Shown piece by piece: positions 48,875 through 57,298 of a stretch of DNA of 64,000 bases. The stretch's first letter is position 1; each line of letters starts with the position of its first letter. Made by a program: the position numbers and the translations under genes. The notes under the pieces were generated by a model. That model worked only from the letters and a program-made list of their open reading frames with translations, ran no database searches and had not been told where the DNA came from. The stretch covers positions 1 to 64,000 of the forward strand of contig JANQQC010000010.1 in the NCBI GenBank assembly GCA_028285145.1, in the 5' to 3' direction. Source of the stretch: Hyphomonadaceae bacterium. GTDB lineage: Bacteria; Pseudomonadota; Alphaproteobacteria; Caulobacterales; Hyphomonadaceae.

Positions 48875-49378
48875 TTAGTCTTCGGGAGGTGGACGGTTGC
48901 CGAAGGCACCCGGACCCCGATGTCCTGGCCCGCGGCGATCATGGCGTTGTATCGCCTCAGCAAGCACCCGTCTCTGTTCTGGTTCAAGCGCGCCCAACCG
49001 GTTGGCAAGCAGCGTCTGGATCTGGCTTTGCAAGGCAGCATCAGCGTCTCGCATCGCGGCGAACGCGGACTGCATCTCTTCGACGTTATAGTCTTCTGCA
49101 ACCATCGCCTCGTTCACGCGCCGGCGGGCTTCCTTTCGGTCTTTTCGCAACTGCCGCGTCTCTGCCCAGGTCGAACGAAAAGCACGGCGGATTTCCGCGC
49201 GCTCTGAATCGGGTGCTGCACGCACGATCGTTCGGGCAATTTCGCCCTCATTCAGACGGGGCGGATGATCGCCCTGGCCAGGCCTGCCTGCAAGCATATG
49301 GCCAACGAACAGGCCGGCGAGAAGCATATTCACCAACAGCGATACGATCAGCCAGACCGGCAAGCGTGACTTACTCAT
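48875..49378 (-). CDS. Periplasmic Spy/CnrX-like sensor or heavy-metal resistance protein
   Basis: The 167-residue protein has one N-terminal membrane anchor (about 7-31) and a periplasmic helical hairpin with long amphipathic helices. A variant L-E-P-E-Q-R-R-V-L motif lies near residue 130 and a Gly/His/Pro-rich tail (H-D-R-R-G-P-G-H-R-G-P) follows. This is the layout of CnrX/Spy/heavy-metal resistance proteins, which sense metal or misfolding for an ECF sigma factor. The start overlaps the anti-sigma stop as ATGA. The stimulus is unknown. Confidence 0.83.
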   Translation of the reverse strand: MSKSRLPVWLIVSLLVNMLLAGLFVGHMLAGRPGQGDHPPRLNEGEIARTIVRAAPDSERAEIRRAFRSTWAETRQLRKDRKEARRRVNEAMVAEDYNVEEMQSAFAAMRDADAALQSQIQTLLANRLGALEPEQRRVLAEAIQRHDRRGPGHRGPGAFGNRPPPED

Positions 49379-49698
49379 CCATCATACTCCAACTCGAACC
49401 GGTCTGCATCAAGGCCAAGCGCGGCGTAGACAATCGAATCTGCATCGACAGGAAGCGACGTATCCTGAGCAACCGCATACCCGGCCATCATACCAACGCT
49501 CAGGCTTGCAAGCGCGCCCGCAGCCGGCCAACGCCGGCCGCTTGGAAAAATGGCAGATCTCAAGCCTTCGATGAGCGTTTTTCTCGGTGGTCGAGGCGCA
49601 TCCGCGAGAATGCGCTCAGCCAATCCAACAGGCGGATCAGTTTCCGGCAGGCGTGCCAGCACCGCATCGAGTTCGATATCAAGCTTGTCTTCAGGCAT
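49375..49698 (-). CDS. Probable membrane anti-sigma factor (CnrY-like)
   Basis: The 107-residue protein has a cytoplasmic N-terminal part of about 55 residues, one membrane helix (about 58-77) and a short periplasmic tail. It lies 3 bases after an ECF sigma gene and overlaps a Spy/CnrX-like gene, the arrangement of CnrH-CnrY-CnrX systems. There is no zinc ZAS motif. No clear family match is visible; the call rests on size, topology and position. Confidence 0.72.
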   Translation of the reverse strand: MPEDKLDIELDAVLARLPETDPPVGLAERILADAPRPPRKTLIEGLRSAIFPSGRRWPAAGALASLSVGMMAGYAVAQDTSLPVDADSIVYAALGLDADRFELEYDG

Positions 49699-49701
49699 CG
49701 T

Positions 49702-50235
49702 TCAAACTCCTTCCGGTTTCAGCACATATTTCAGTTTGCGACGGGCCCGCGATAGCAGGCTTTCGAGCGCCTCGACACTCACCTCCATGACCTCGGCCGC
49801 CTCTTTGTTGCCAAGCCCCTGCAAACTGCAAAGTGTCAAAGCTGCTTTCTGGCGTTCAGGCAGGTCATCGATTGCGATTTCTATCGCCTGGACTTTCTGC
49901 GCCTGATCAAAGGCTTCATCAGGTCTCAAACCGGGATCAACACGTTCCGGGAGTTCATCAGCCCCGGTCTGCTCGCGCTTCCGGCGCAGCCGATCATAGC
50001 AGAGATTCAGCGTAACCCGGTGTAACCAGGTCGAGAACTTCGCGCGCGGCTCCCAGTCCGGCAAAGCCTTCCAGGCTCTTATGAAAGCCTCCTGTGTCAC
50101 ATCCTCGGCCTCAACTGCGTCCTTGAGCATACGTTTCGCTACAGCATAGACGCGCGGCATATGCGTGTTGACGAGCGCAGCTTGCGCCCGCTCGTCCCCC
50201 GCAGCCGCGCGAGCAATCTGATCGGCTTCATGCAT
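49702..50235 (-). CDS. ECF RNA polymerase sigma factor
   Basis: The 177-residue protein has the two sigma regions: sigma-2 with D-V-T-Q-E-A-F-I-R-A-W near residue 45, and sigma-4 with L-P-E-R-Q-K-A-A-L-T-L near residue 124 and an HTH around S-V-E-A-L-E-S-L-L-S-R-A-R-R. It has no sigma-3, as in ECF factors. Followed by a single-pass anti-sigma gene. I infer that it controls envelope-stress genes, perhaps with autoregulation; no promoter motif could be assigned with confidence. Confidence 0.94.
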   Translation of the reverse strand: MHEADQIARAAAGDERAQAALVNTHMPRVYAVAKRMLKDAVEAEDVTQEAFIRAWKALPDWEPRAKFSTWLHRVTLNLCYDRLRRKREQTGADELPERVDPGLRPDEAFDQAQKVQAIEIAIDDLPERQKAALTLCSLQGLGNKEAAEVMEVSVEALESLLSRARRKLKYVLKPEGV

Positions 50236-50271
50236 TCGAATGGTCTAACCCAATTCGGTGTCCCGAGCAGC

Positions 50272-50310
50272 CCGCCGGCTCCGGAGGAGGAGAGGGCGTT
50301 GAGCCGGCGG
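50272..50310. repeat. Inverted repeat between the EF-hand and sigma genes
   Basis: CCGCCGGCTC at 50272-50281 is repeated inverted as GAGCCGGCGG at 50301-50310 around a 19-base G/A-rich loop. It lies after the EF-hand stop (50351) and before the sigma start (50235), both on the minus strand. No T-run follows, so it is either a weak or Rho-assisted terminator, or a regulatory hairpin. Confidence 0.6.
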
Positions 50311-50350
50311 ACCCGGTGCGACCGGTTAATGGCACACACCGTCTCGGGGA

Positions 50351-50806
50351 CTAGTCGCGTTTACCGGGACGCCCGGGCCGCTTGGATGCTGCTGCCTCCA
50401 TCTCCTCCCGGGTGACAACGCCATCATCATTGGCATCGGCCCGGTCAAACATGGGCGTTTCACGCGCAGCATGCTCATCAGCGCTGATCAAGCCATCGCC
50501 ATTGGTATCCAACCGTTCGAACCGCTTCTCCTGCCGGCGCTCGCGGCGTTCTTCGCGTTTCGCTTCGTGAAACGCTGCCATCTCATCTTTGGAGAGAAAG
50601 CCGTCGCCATTGGCATCGGCCTCGGAAAATAGCTCAGCATCAGCAGCGCGAACCTCGTCAAGGCTGACGGCTCCATCGCCGTTCGTGTCAGCTTTCATGA
50701 AGTGCTCAGCCCGATTGCCGCCATGACCTTGAGCGACCGCTATAGGGGTGATGGCAATGGCAGCCAGACTGCCGGCAACGAGTAGTTTTTTCAGTGCATT
50801 ATTCAT
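50351..50806 (-). CDS. Exported four-EF-hand calcium-binding protein
   Basis: The 151-residue protein has a signal peptide (about 1-26, ending A-V-A-Q) and four EF-hand loops at about residues 40-51, 64-75, 100-111 and 124-135. The loops D-T-N-G-D-G, D-A-N-G-D-G, D-T-N-G-D-G and D-A-N-D-D-G have calcium ligands in place. A very Arg/Glu-rich linker joins the two pairs. The gene lies between glnE and an ECF sigma operon. The GGAG site abuts a hairpin. A periplasmic calcium-binding role is inferred. Confidence 0.9.
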   Translation of the reverse strand: MNNALKKLLVAGSLAAIAITPIAVAQGHGGNRAEHFMKADTNGDGAVSLDEVRAADAELFSEADANGDGFLSKDEMAAFHEAKREERRERRQEKRFERLDTNGDGLISADEHAARETPMFDRADANDDGVVTREEMEAAASKRPGRPGKRD

Positions 50807-50816
50807 TGAAGTACTC

Positions 50817-50838
50817 CAGTGTTTCGAACCTCACACTG
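50817..50838 (-). promoter_or_regulatory. Hairpin abutting the EF-hand ribosome binding site
   Basis: On the minus strand, CAGTGT (50838-50833) pairs with ACACTG (50822-50817) around a 10-base loop that contains TTCGAA. The stem ends directly at the GGAG of the EF-hand gene. It could act as an operator or affect translation. A stem of only six pairs may be chance. Confidence 0.35.
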
Positions 50839-50854
50839 CTTCAACGAATGCGTT

Positions 50855-53560
50855 TCAGAATTCCGTCGCGGCCATCTGCAATTTCCTGTTACGGACCGCT
50901 TCCACGCCAGACTTCAACGCTTTCAGCTTGGATTCGATGCCCTCGAATTCATCAGCCCCGACAGCGCGGCAGAGCCGGTCCTTCAGCGCTTCCGTTGCCA
51001 TTTCCGGGTCAAAACCACTTCCGTGAGCCAGGCGCAGCACTTGAAGAAGAGCGCTGAAGTACGCCCACGCCTCAACAAGTTGGCTATGGTCTTCGGTATC
51101 TAAGTACCCGGCCCGATGAAGGCCCTCCAGCGCAAGAACGGTATTGGGTGTTATCAGTTTTGCATCGCCGCTCAAAAGCAGCTCGTTTTGAACGACGAAC
51201 TCGATATCTACCAAACCTCCGGCATCTAGCTTCATGTCCCACAAGCCCGCTCCCGGCTTTTCGGCTAGCAGGCGCGCCCGCATGTCAGCAATATCCCTGG
51301 TGATTTCGGGCCGCGTCGCGGCTGACACGATGGCGTCCCGTGCTGAGTGAAGTATCTCGGCTCCAAGTTCCTTATCGCCAGCAATGGGTCGGGCGCGCGT
51401 CAGTGCCATTCTTTCCCAAGTCCAGGCACTATCCCTGTGATAGACCTCGAATGCAGACAAGCGCACAGCAACGGGACCGGACCCACCGGAGGGACGCAGC
51501 CGCATGTCGACTTCGTAGAGTAAACCTTCGCCCGTTGGCGCTGAGAGTGCCGTGATGAGACGCTTGGTAAAGCGGGTGAACCAGCTCTGAGGGTCCTCAG
51601 CTACTTCGAAAGGATCGTAGAGGATCATGATGTCGAGATCCGATCCGGCAGTCATGTCTTGCCCGCCAAGCCGACCCATCGCGATCACCGACCATCGTCC
51701 GGGGACATCGCCAAATCGTCTTGCCGTCTCCCGCTCGGCAGCCCTAGCCATATCCTGGACTGCTTTCTCCGCGAGCGCAGTCCAGGCCCTCGCCCCCTCT
51801 GAAGCTTTGAGGCGACCGTGAAGCAGGCGATGACCAATCAGGAACTCCTCGTCCCGATGAAACTGGCGGGCACGATCCATCGCTGTCTCGAAATCGTCGG
51901 CTATGTTGGCGCTCTCTCTCGAAACGTCAGCATTTATGAGGCTCTCGAGAAGCTCGGGCCGCCTACCCAGTGTCTCAGCGAGGCGGGGCGCAATGGCCAG
52001 TGTGGAAACGAGTTCCATCATCAGGGCCTCTTCCGCAATGAGCATGGATAGGGTCTGCACACCCGATGTCAGGGCTTCAAAGAAAGTCCGAAACCGAAGA
52101 AAACACGTATCTGCATCGCCTGTGCGTCCCATCGCCCTGAGGAGATCCGGCAGAAGCGCTGTTAACAACTCCCGGCCGCGCACCGTTCTGGTCGCTGCTG
52201 TGCCACCCCGATGCCATTGGCGGACGGTCTCAATCAAAGCAGACGGATTGCCAAAACCCATCTCGCGCAGTGTCTCGACCGTACCAGGATCATCATCAAC
52301 CCCGGTAAAGACCAGATTTCCACCATTCGATGACATCCGTTCTTCTTCTGCAAAGAGTTCGAGATAGCGCTTGTGCACCCGCTCGCGGATGTTCCGAACT
52401 CCGTCATCGAAATCCGCGAGGCTGTCTATGCCCGCAAGCTCCGCGACATGCCGGCGAGTCTCTTCGTCCGAAGGAAGCGCATGACTTTGTTCGTCCGTAC
52501 GCATCTGAATGCGATGCTCGATATGGCGAAGCCGGTCATAAGCCTCAACGAGTTCGACGGAGACATGCTCATCAACCGCGTCTATTTCGGCCAATGCAGC
52601 TAGCGTCGCACAGGTTCCACGCGCGCGCAGATTCTCGTTCCGACCACCGAGTATGATCTGTTGGGTTTGGGCAAAAAACTCGATTTCCCTGATGCCGCCG
52701 GGAGCGAGCTTGAGGTCTGCATCGGGAGCGGACAACGCAGCGGAGCCCTTGGAAACATTGATCATTCGCTTGATCGCGTGAACATCGGCGATGGCCCAGT
52801 AGTCGAGATGGCGGCGCCAGACAAAGGGCACCATTGCTTCCATGAACCGGGCCGAGGCCTCAAAATCGCCAGCGCAGGGGCGCGCCTTGATCCAGACCAT
52901 GCGTTCCCAGTTCTGACCAAGGCTCTCATAGTAGAGGTCTGCCATCTGGGTGGAGACCGCCAGTGGCGTGGAGCTTGGGTCCGGTCTCAGCCGAAGATCC
53001 GTTCGAAACACATAACCGTCAGCCGTGCGTTCATCGAGAAAGCGCACCATATCCTTTACGACCCGGGAGGCCGCGTCCCCGGGTGACCGTTCGCCGCCAT
53101 CGAAGACGTCGGGATCGTAGAAAACCACGACATCTATATCGCTGGAATAGTTGAGCTCCCCGGCTCCCATCTTTCCCAGGGCGATTATGAAGATACCGCG
53201 TGCATCGAGCCCCCGCTTACGCAGCGCCGCAGCCAGAGCGGTCCCTGCAGCGACATCCGCGAGACGGGTCATCGCGCCAGTCACCTCAGCAAGAGGCCAG
53301 AGCCGGGACAGATCAGCACCCGCTATGGCGAGATGAACCACCTGCTTGGCTTTACGAAGTGCAACAGAAAGCGTTCCGTAATCGGAGTGAGATTCAATCT
53401 CCGCCAGTTTGGTATCAATGAAAGCTTGAGCGCCGAGGCTTTCGATCTCCGCGAACTCAGCGGAGTTCATTGCGATCAAGCGCTTCAGGTAAGGCGCATG
53501 TTCGGCAGACAGCCGCAGCGCTTCAGCCTCCGTCTCCGCAAGGGCGTGAATCTCTAACAT
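50855..53560 (-). CDS. glnE: Glutamine synthetase adenylyltransferase/deadenylase
   Basis: GlnE adds or removes AMP on glutamine synthetase in response to nitrogen state. The 901-residue protein has the two nucleotidyltransferase cores: K-M-G-A-G-E-L-N-Y-S-S-D-I-D-V in the N-terminal half (near residue 131) and R-L-G-G-Q-D-M-T-A-G-S-D-L-D-I-M in the C-terminal half (near residue 630). Metal-binding Asp pairs are intact. It starts 9 bases after the kinase gene; degP, two-component genes and glnE form a line common in alphaproteobacteria. Confidence 0.96.
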   Translation of the reverse strand: MLEIHALAETEAEALRLSAEHAPYLKRLIAMNSAEFAEIESLGAQAFIDTKLAEIESHSDYGTLSVALRKAKQVVHLAIAGADLSRLWPLAEVTGAMTRLADVAAGTALAAALRKRGLDARGIFIIALGKMGAGELNYSSDIDVVVFYDPDVFDGGERSPGDAASRVVKDMVRFLDERTADGYVFRTDLRLRPDPSSTPLAVSTQMADLYYESLGQNWERMVWIKARPCAGDFEASARFMEAMVPFVWRRHLDYWAIADVHAIKRMINVSKGSAALSAPDADLKLAPGGIREIEFFAQTQQIILGGRNENLRARGTCATLAALAEIDAVDEHVSVELVEAYDRLRHIEHRIQMRTDEQSHALPSDEETRRHVAELAGIDSLADFDDGVRNIRERVHKRYLELFAEEERMSSNGGNLVFTGVDDDPGTVETLREMGFGNPSALIETVRQWHRGGTAATRTVRGRELLTALLPDLLRAMGRTGDADTCFLRFRTFFEALTSGVQTLSMLIAEEALMMELVSTLAIAPRLAETLGRRPELLESLINADVSRESANIADDFETAMDRARQFHRDEEFLIGHRLLHGRLKASEGARAWTALAEKAVQDMARAAERETARRFGDVPGRWSVIAMGRLGGQDMTAGSDLDIMILYDPFEVAEDPQSWFTRFTKRLITALSAPTGEGLLYEVDMRLRPSGGSGPVAVRLSAFEVYHRDSAWTWERMALTRARPIAGDKELGAEILHSARDAIVSAATRPEITRDIADMRARLLAEKPGAGLWDMKLDAGGLVDIEFVVQNELLLSGDAKLITPNTVLALEGLHRAGYLDTEDHSQLVEAWAYFSALLQVLRLAHGSGFDPEMATEALKDRLCRAVGADEFEGIESKLKALKSGVEAVRNRKLQMAATEF

Positions 53561-53569
53561 CGAAGTGTT

Positions 53570-54967
53570 TTAGTTCGCCCTTGGCAGACGCAAAACGACT
53601 TTCAGTCCGGGGGCCGATTTCGGTCCGTCGCCATTAAGCAGTTGTAGTTCACCGGAATGCAGATCCGCGATGGCATCGACGAGCGACAAGCCAAGCCCTG
53701 AACCGGCCTGTGTTCGGGCACTATCGAGCCTCTCAAAGCGGCGCACGATCTTTTCTCGATCTGCGACCGGCACACCCGGGCCGGTGTCGGTAATGGAACA
53801 GACGACTCCGCCATCGCGCCCCCGTCGAGCTTCCATCCGGATCGCACCGCCACCCGGTGTATACTTGATGGCGTTGTCGATGAGATTGGCCAGCGCCTGT
53901 GCGAGGAGATCTCGGTCTCCCAAAACCCAAAGACCATTGTCTATCCGGCTCTTGAAGCGGAGCTCTGCTGCTTCGCAGGCTGGCTCGAAGAGTTCGGCGA
54001 TCTGGCGAGCAACTTCGGCAACATCCATCCGCACAAGACGGCCTTCCGCACCAGCGTCCAGCCTCGACAGGCGAAGGATAGCGTTGAACGTTCCCAGCAC
54101 TTGGTCGATGTCTTCCAGCGTTTCCCCAAAGGCCGCTTCGGCATGATCACGCGTCAGCGGCCCCGCCAGCGCCGACTCGACCCTATTGCGAAGACGTGAC
54201 AGCGGAGAGCGAAGATCGTGCGCTATGGCATCGCTGGAATGACGCACCGAATGCATCAACCGCTCGATACGATCGAGCATGGCATTCAGTCTTTCGGCAA
54301 GTCGGTCGAACTCGTCCCCCGATCCCCGAACCGGTGCCCTGATGGACAGGTCGCCCGCCATGACGTCCTCAGCCGTCTTAGCCAGCGCCTCAGCCCGGCG
54401 CGAGGCACCGCGCGAAATTGCTGCGCCGCCAACAAGCGCGAGGATAAGTCCGAGAATGCCAGCTGTGTAAACGGCAAGCGTAATGCGGTTCACGATCTGG
54501 TCGCGCTGACCAATATCGAAAGCGACGAAAACGACAGCGTCTTCTCCAAGCCGTGCAAGTCGGCCTTCGGCACGCCGTGTGTCGACTTCTCCACTGAACT
54601 GGCGAACGTCGTATTCAAATAGAATAGGCATATCCGGTTCGTCGGAGACCACCGGAGGAAGCGCCGACAGATCGCCTGAAATCTTCTGACCGTCTGGATC
54701 CTGCAGCAGATAGAAAAATTGCCCGCCGGGGGCTGATGCCCGCTCAATGATCGACTGATTAAGCCGCTCCAATCCGCCCGCCGTATGAGCGGCTGTCAAG
54801 GCCGCCATCTCCGCTTCGATACGCTCATCGGCCTGCGAGCGGAGAAAGAGGACGGTGGACACATACAGGTAAAGCAAAAGCCCGGCTGCAAACGCCGCAA
54901 AAAGACCGGCGTATAGCAGCGCGAGCTTGAACGTGGTCGTCCGCAGAAACGCGAAACGGCCGAGCAT
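53570..54967 (-). CDS. Sensor histidine kinase
   Basis: The 465-residue protein has two membrane segments (about 12-35 and 166-190) flanking a periplasmic sensor, then HAMP and HisKA with the phospho-His in A-H-D-L-R-S-P-L near residue 252. The ATPase domain has N-L-I-D-N-A-I-K-Y-T-P near 365, D-T-G-P-G-V-P and G-S-G-L-G-L-S-L. It directly follows the response regulator gene, with no gap. The signal is unknown, though proximity to degP suggests envelope stress. Confidence 0.93.
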   Translation of the reverse strand: MLGRFAFLRTTTFKLALLYAGLFAAFAAGLLLYLYVSTVLFLRSQADERIEAEMAALTAAHTAGGLERLNQSIIERASAPGGQFFYLLQDPDGQKISGDLSALPPVVSDEPDMPILFEYDVRQFSGEVDTRRAEGRLARLGEDAVVFVAFDIGQRDQIVNRITLAVYTAGILGLILALVGGAAISRGASRRAEALAKTAEDVMAGDLSIRAPVRGSGDEFDRLAERLNAMLDRIERLMHSVRHSSDAIAHDLRSPLSRLRNRVESALAGPLTRDHAEAAFGETLEDIDQVLGTFNAILRLSRLDAGAEGRLVRMDVAEVARQIAELFEPACEAAELRFKSRIDNGLWVLGDRDLLAQALANLIDNAIKYTPGGGAIRMEARRGRDGGVVCSITDTGPGVPVADREKIVRRFERLDSARTQAGSGLGLSLVDAIADLHSGELQLLNGDGPKSAPGLKVVLRLPRAN

Positions 54968-55639
54968 TTATGCCTGGAGGCGATACCCTGCGCCGCGAAC
55001 CGTATGCAGCAGAGGTTCGTCGAAATCCTTGTCGATCTTCGCTCTCAGGCGCGAGATATGGACATCGATCACATTGGTCTGGGGATCAAAGTGATAGTCC
55101 CAGACTTTCTCCAGCAACATGGTGCGCGTCACCACCTGACCAGCATTGCGCATCAGGTATTCAAGCAACCTGAACTCACGCGGCTGCAGATCTATCTTCT
55201 GACCACCGCGGTGAACCTTGCGAGACAGGAGATCCATCTCCAACTCGCCAGCTTTCAGAACCGTGACCGGTGCATCGCCGCCCTGACGCCGGCCTAGCGC
55301 TTCCACGCGAGCCGCCAGTTCAACGGGCTCGAACGGCTTGGCAAGATAATCATCACCACCGGCTTTGAGGCCTTCGACTTTGTGGTCTGTCTCTGTCAGC
55401 GCAGACAGGAAGAGCGCGGGCGAAGCGCCGCCGCCATCGCGATATTCGCGAACGAGCGTGAGTCCGTCTTTCTCTGGCAGCATCCGGTCAACGACCATAG
55501 CGTCAAAGTTCCCGGATCGAGCCATTGCCAGGCCCCGGTCTCCGTCGTGAACAACGTCCACCTTATGGCCGGCATCGGTCAGTACCTGCTCGATGAACTC
55601 GGCATTCTGAAGATCGTCTTCGATCACCAGCACATTCAT
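54968..55639 (-). CDS. OmpR-type response regulator
   Basis: The 223-residue protein has a receiver domain (E-D-D near the N terminus, phospho-Asp in V-V-D-R-M-L-P near residue 50, L-A-K-P-F with the conserved Lys near 102) and a winged-helix output domain. The end is G-A-G-Y-R-L-Q. I chose ATG 55639 with AGGTGG six bases upstream, over the GTG nine bases earlier. It lies between degP and its kinase gene. Confidence 0.93.
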   Translation of the reverse strand: MNVLVIEDDLQNAEFIEQVLTDAGHKVDVVHDGDRGLAMARSGNFDAMVVDRMLPEKDGLTLVREYRDGGGASPALFLSALTETDHKVEGLKAGGDDYLAKPFEPVELAARVEALGRRQGGDAPVTVLKAGELEMDLLSRKVHRGGQKIDLQPREFRLLEYLMRNAGQVVTRTMLLEKVWDYHFDPQTNVIDVHISRLRAKIDKDFDEPLLHTVRGAGYRLQA

Positions 55640-55656
55640 GTGTTCCACCTTTCGCT

Positions 55657-57183
55657 CTAGTCGTCCCCAGCCACATCTATTGTCCGAAACCCTGTCACGC
55701 CATTTGCCCGAATGGCGAGCAGGATCTTCTCCTTGCCATCGTTGCGGGCCGCATCCACAGCCGCAATGAACTCCGCCTCGGTTGATACCGAGCGGCCATT
55801 GACCTCAAGAATCGCCATACCCTCGCGCAGACCAGCGTCGCTCAGCGGGCTCGACGATGACAGGTCATCGATCAGAACGCCGTTTTCAGAGGGTTTGAGA
55901 CCAAGACTGTCGCGCGCTTCCTCATCAAGCGGTGCCAGTGAAACACCTAACTCATTATCCGCAGCGTTGGCAGAGGACTCCTCGACATCGTCCGACGTTG
56001 GGAGCGAGAGCGGGTCATCAGGACGCTCAGCAACCGTAACAGTAAAGGTTCTCCGCTCGCCTTCGCGCAGGACGACAAAAGTGTTGCGAGAACCGGCCAA
56101 AAGCGAACCGACGGCGCGCGTCAGGCTCGTGGAGTCACTCACCTCGTCGCCGTTCAGCTCAACGATTATGTCGCCACGTTTCAGGCCGGCTCCCAGAGCC
56201 GGGCTACCTTCAACGATCTCTGCAACGATGGCCCCATCCGAGTTCGGCAGGCCTTGTGCCTCGGCCATGTCGTCCGTCAGGTCCTGAATCGACACACCGA
56301 GCCAGCCGCGGCTGACACGGCCATTCTCGATCAGCTGATCTGTTATCTGGATGGCCAGATCCGACGGAATGGCAAACCCGATGCCAACCGATCCACCCGT
56401 TGGCGAGAATATGGCTGTGTTCACGCCGACAACGCGGCCATTCAGATCAAAGGTCGGTCCACCGGAGTTTCCACGGTTAATGGAGGCGTCGATCTGCAGG
56501 AAGTCGGTGTAGGGGCTGTCCGGCCCAAGTTCACGGCCAAATGCCGATACAATGCCGGCGGTTGCCGTACCGCCAAGACCGAATGGATTGCCAAGAGCAA
56601 CAACCCAATCGCCTTTGCGCAGGTTCATTTCCTCGGCAAAATCGACGTGTGGGTAGCTCCCAGATTCGGTTACCCTAAGCACAGCGAGATCGGTCTGGCG
56701 ATCAGTACCGACGAGTTCCGCCTCAAGCTCGCGACCATCCGCAAGTACTACCTCAATCTGGGTCGCATCGGCAACAACATGGTTGTTCGTAACGACGAGG
56801 CCGTCTGCAGAGATGAAGAAACCCGATCCTAGCGAACGAGCTTCCCGCGTGCGTGGCTCGGGGTTCTCGCCCTGCTCCTCTCGGCGACGCTCTAGGAACT
56901 CCTCAAAGCCTGGGGCTCCCCTAAACCGCTCCATGAACTCTTCAAAGTCCGACAAACCGCTGATTTCTCGTTCGGAAACTACGTTCACACTGACCACGGC
57001 AGGACTGACCTGCTCGATAAGATCGGCGAAGCTGATCGGTGCCCCGCGCGGGGCCTCGATGGAGATGGCCTGAGCATCGGAACGTTGGAACGCCTGAGGC
57101 CCGAAGGTCAGTGCGCCGACGGCGGCTGTCGCCATGAGAGCGCCTGCCAATACCCGCCCTGAAAGTCCGAAACTTTTGCTCAT
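55657..57183 (-). CDS. degP: DegP/Do family periplasmic serine protease
   Basis: The 508-residue protein has a signal peptide or anchor (about 10-28), a protease domain with N-N-H-V-V-A (His), T-D-L-A-V-L-R (Asp) and G-N-S-G-G-P (Ser), and two PDZ domains. It degrades or refolds misfolded periplasmic proteins. The response regulator and kinase genes lie immediately downstream, so it may be in the regulon that they control. A 115-base leader upstream probably holds its promoter. Confidence 0.95.
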   Translation of the reverse strand: MSKSFGLSGRVLAGALMATAAVGALTFGPQAFQRSDAQAISIEAPRGAPISFADLIEQVSPAVVSVNVVSEREISGLSDFEEFMERFRGAPGFEEFLERRREEQGENPEPRTREARSLGSGFFISADGLVVTNNHVVADATQIEVVLADGRELEAELVGTDRQTDLAVLRVTESGSYPHVDFAEEMNLRKGDWVVALGNPFGLGGTATAGIVSAFGRELGPDSPYTDFLQIDASINRGNSGGPTFDLNGRVVGVNTAIFSPTGGSVGIGFAIPSDLAIQITDQLIENGRVSRGWLGVSIQDLTDDMAEAQGLPNSDGAIVAEIVEGSPALGAGLKRGDIIVELNGDEVSDSTSLTRAVGSLLAGSRNTFVVLREGERRTFTVTVAERPDDPLSLPTSDDVEESSANAADNELGVSLAPLDEEARDSLGLKPSENGVLIDDLSSSSPLSDAGLREGMAILEVNGRSVSTEAEFIAAVDAARNDGKEKILLAIRANGVTGFRTIDVAGDD

Positions 57184-57298
57184 ACTGCTATCAAACTCCT
57201 GATTTTAAACTGGAAACGCGAAACTGGGACATTGCGGCTCATGCGCCAAGCCTTGATGTCATGAATTATCAGTTAGGCATTTGTGTGGAGCACTGCAA

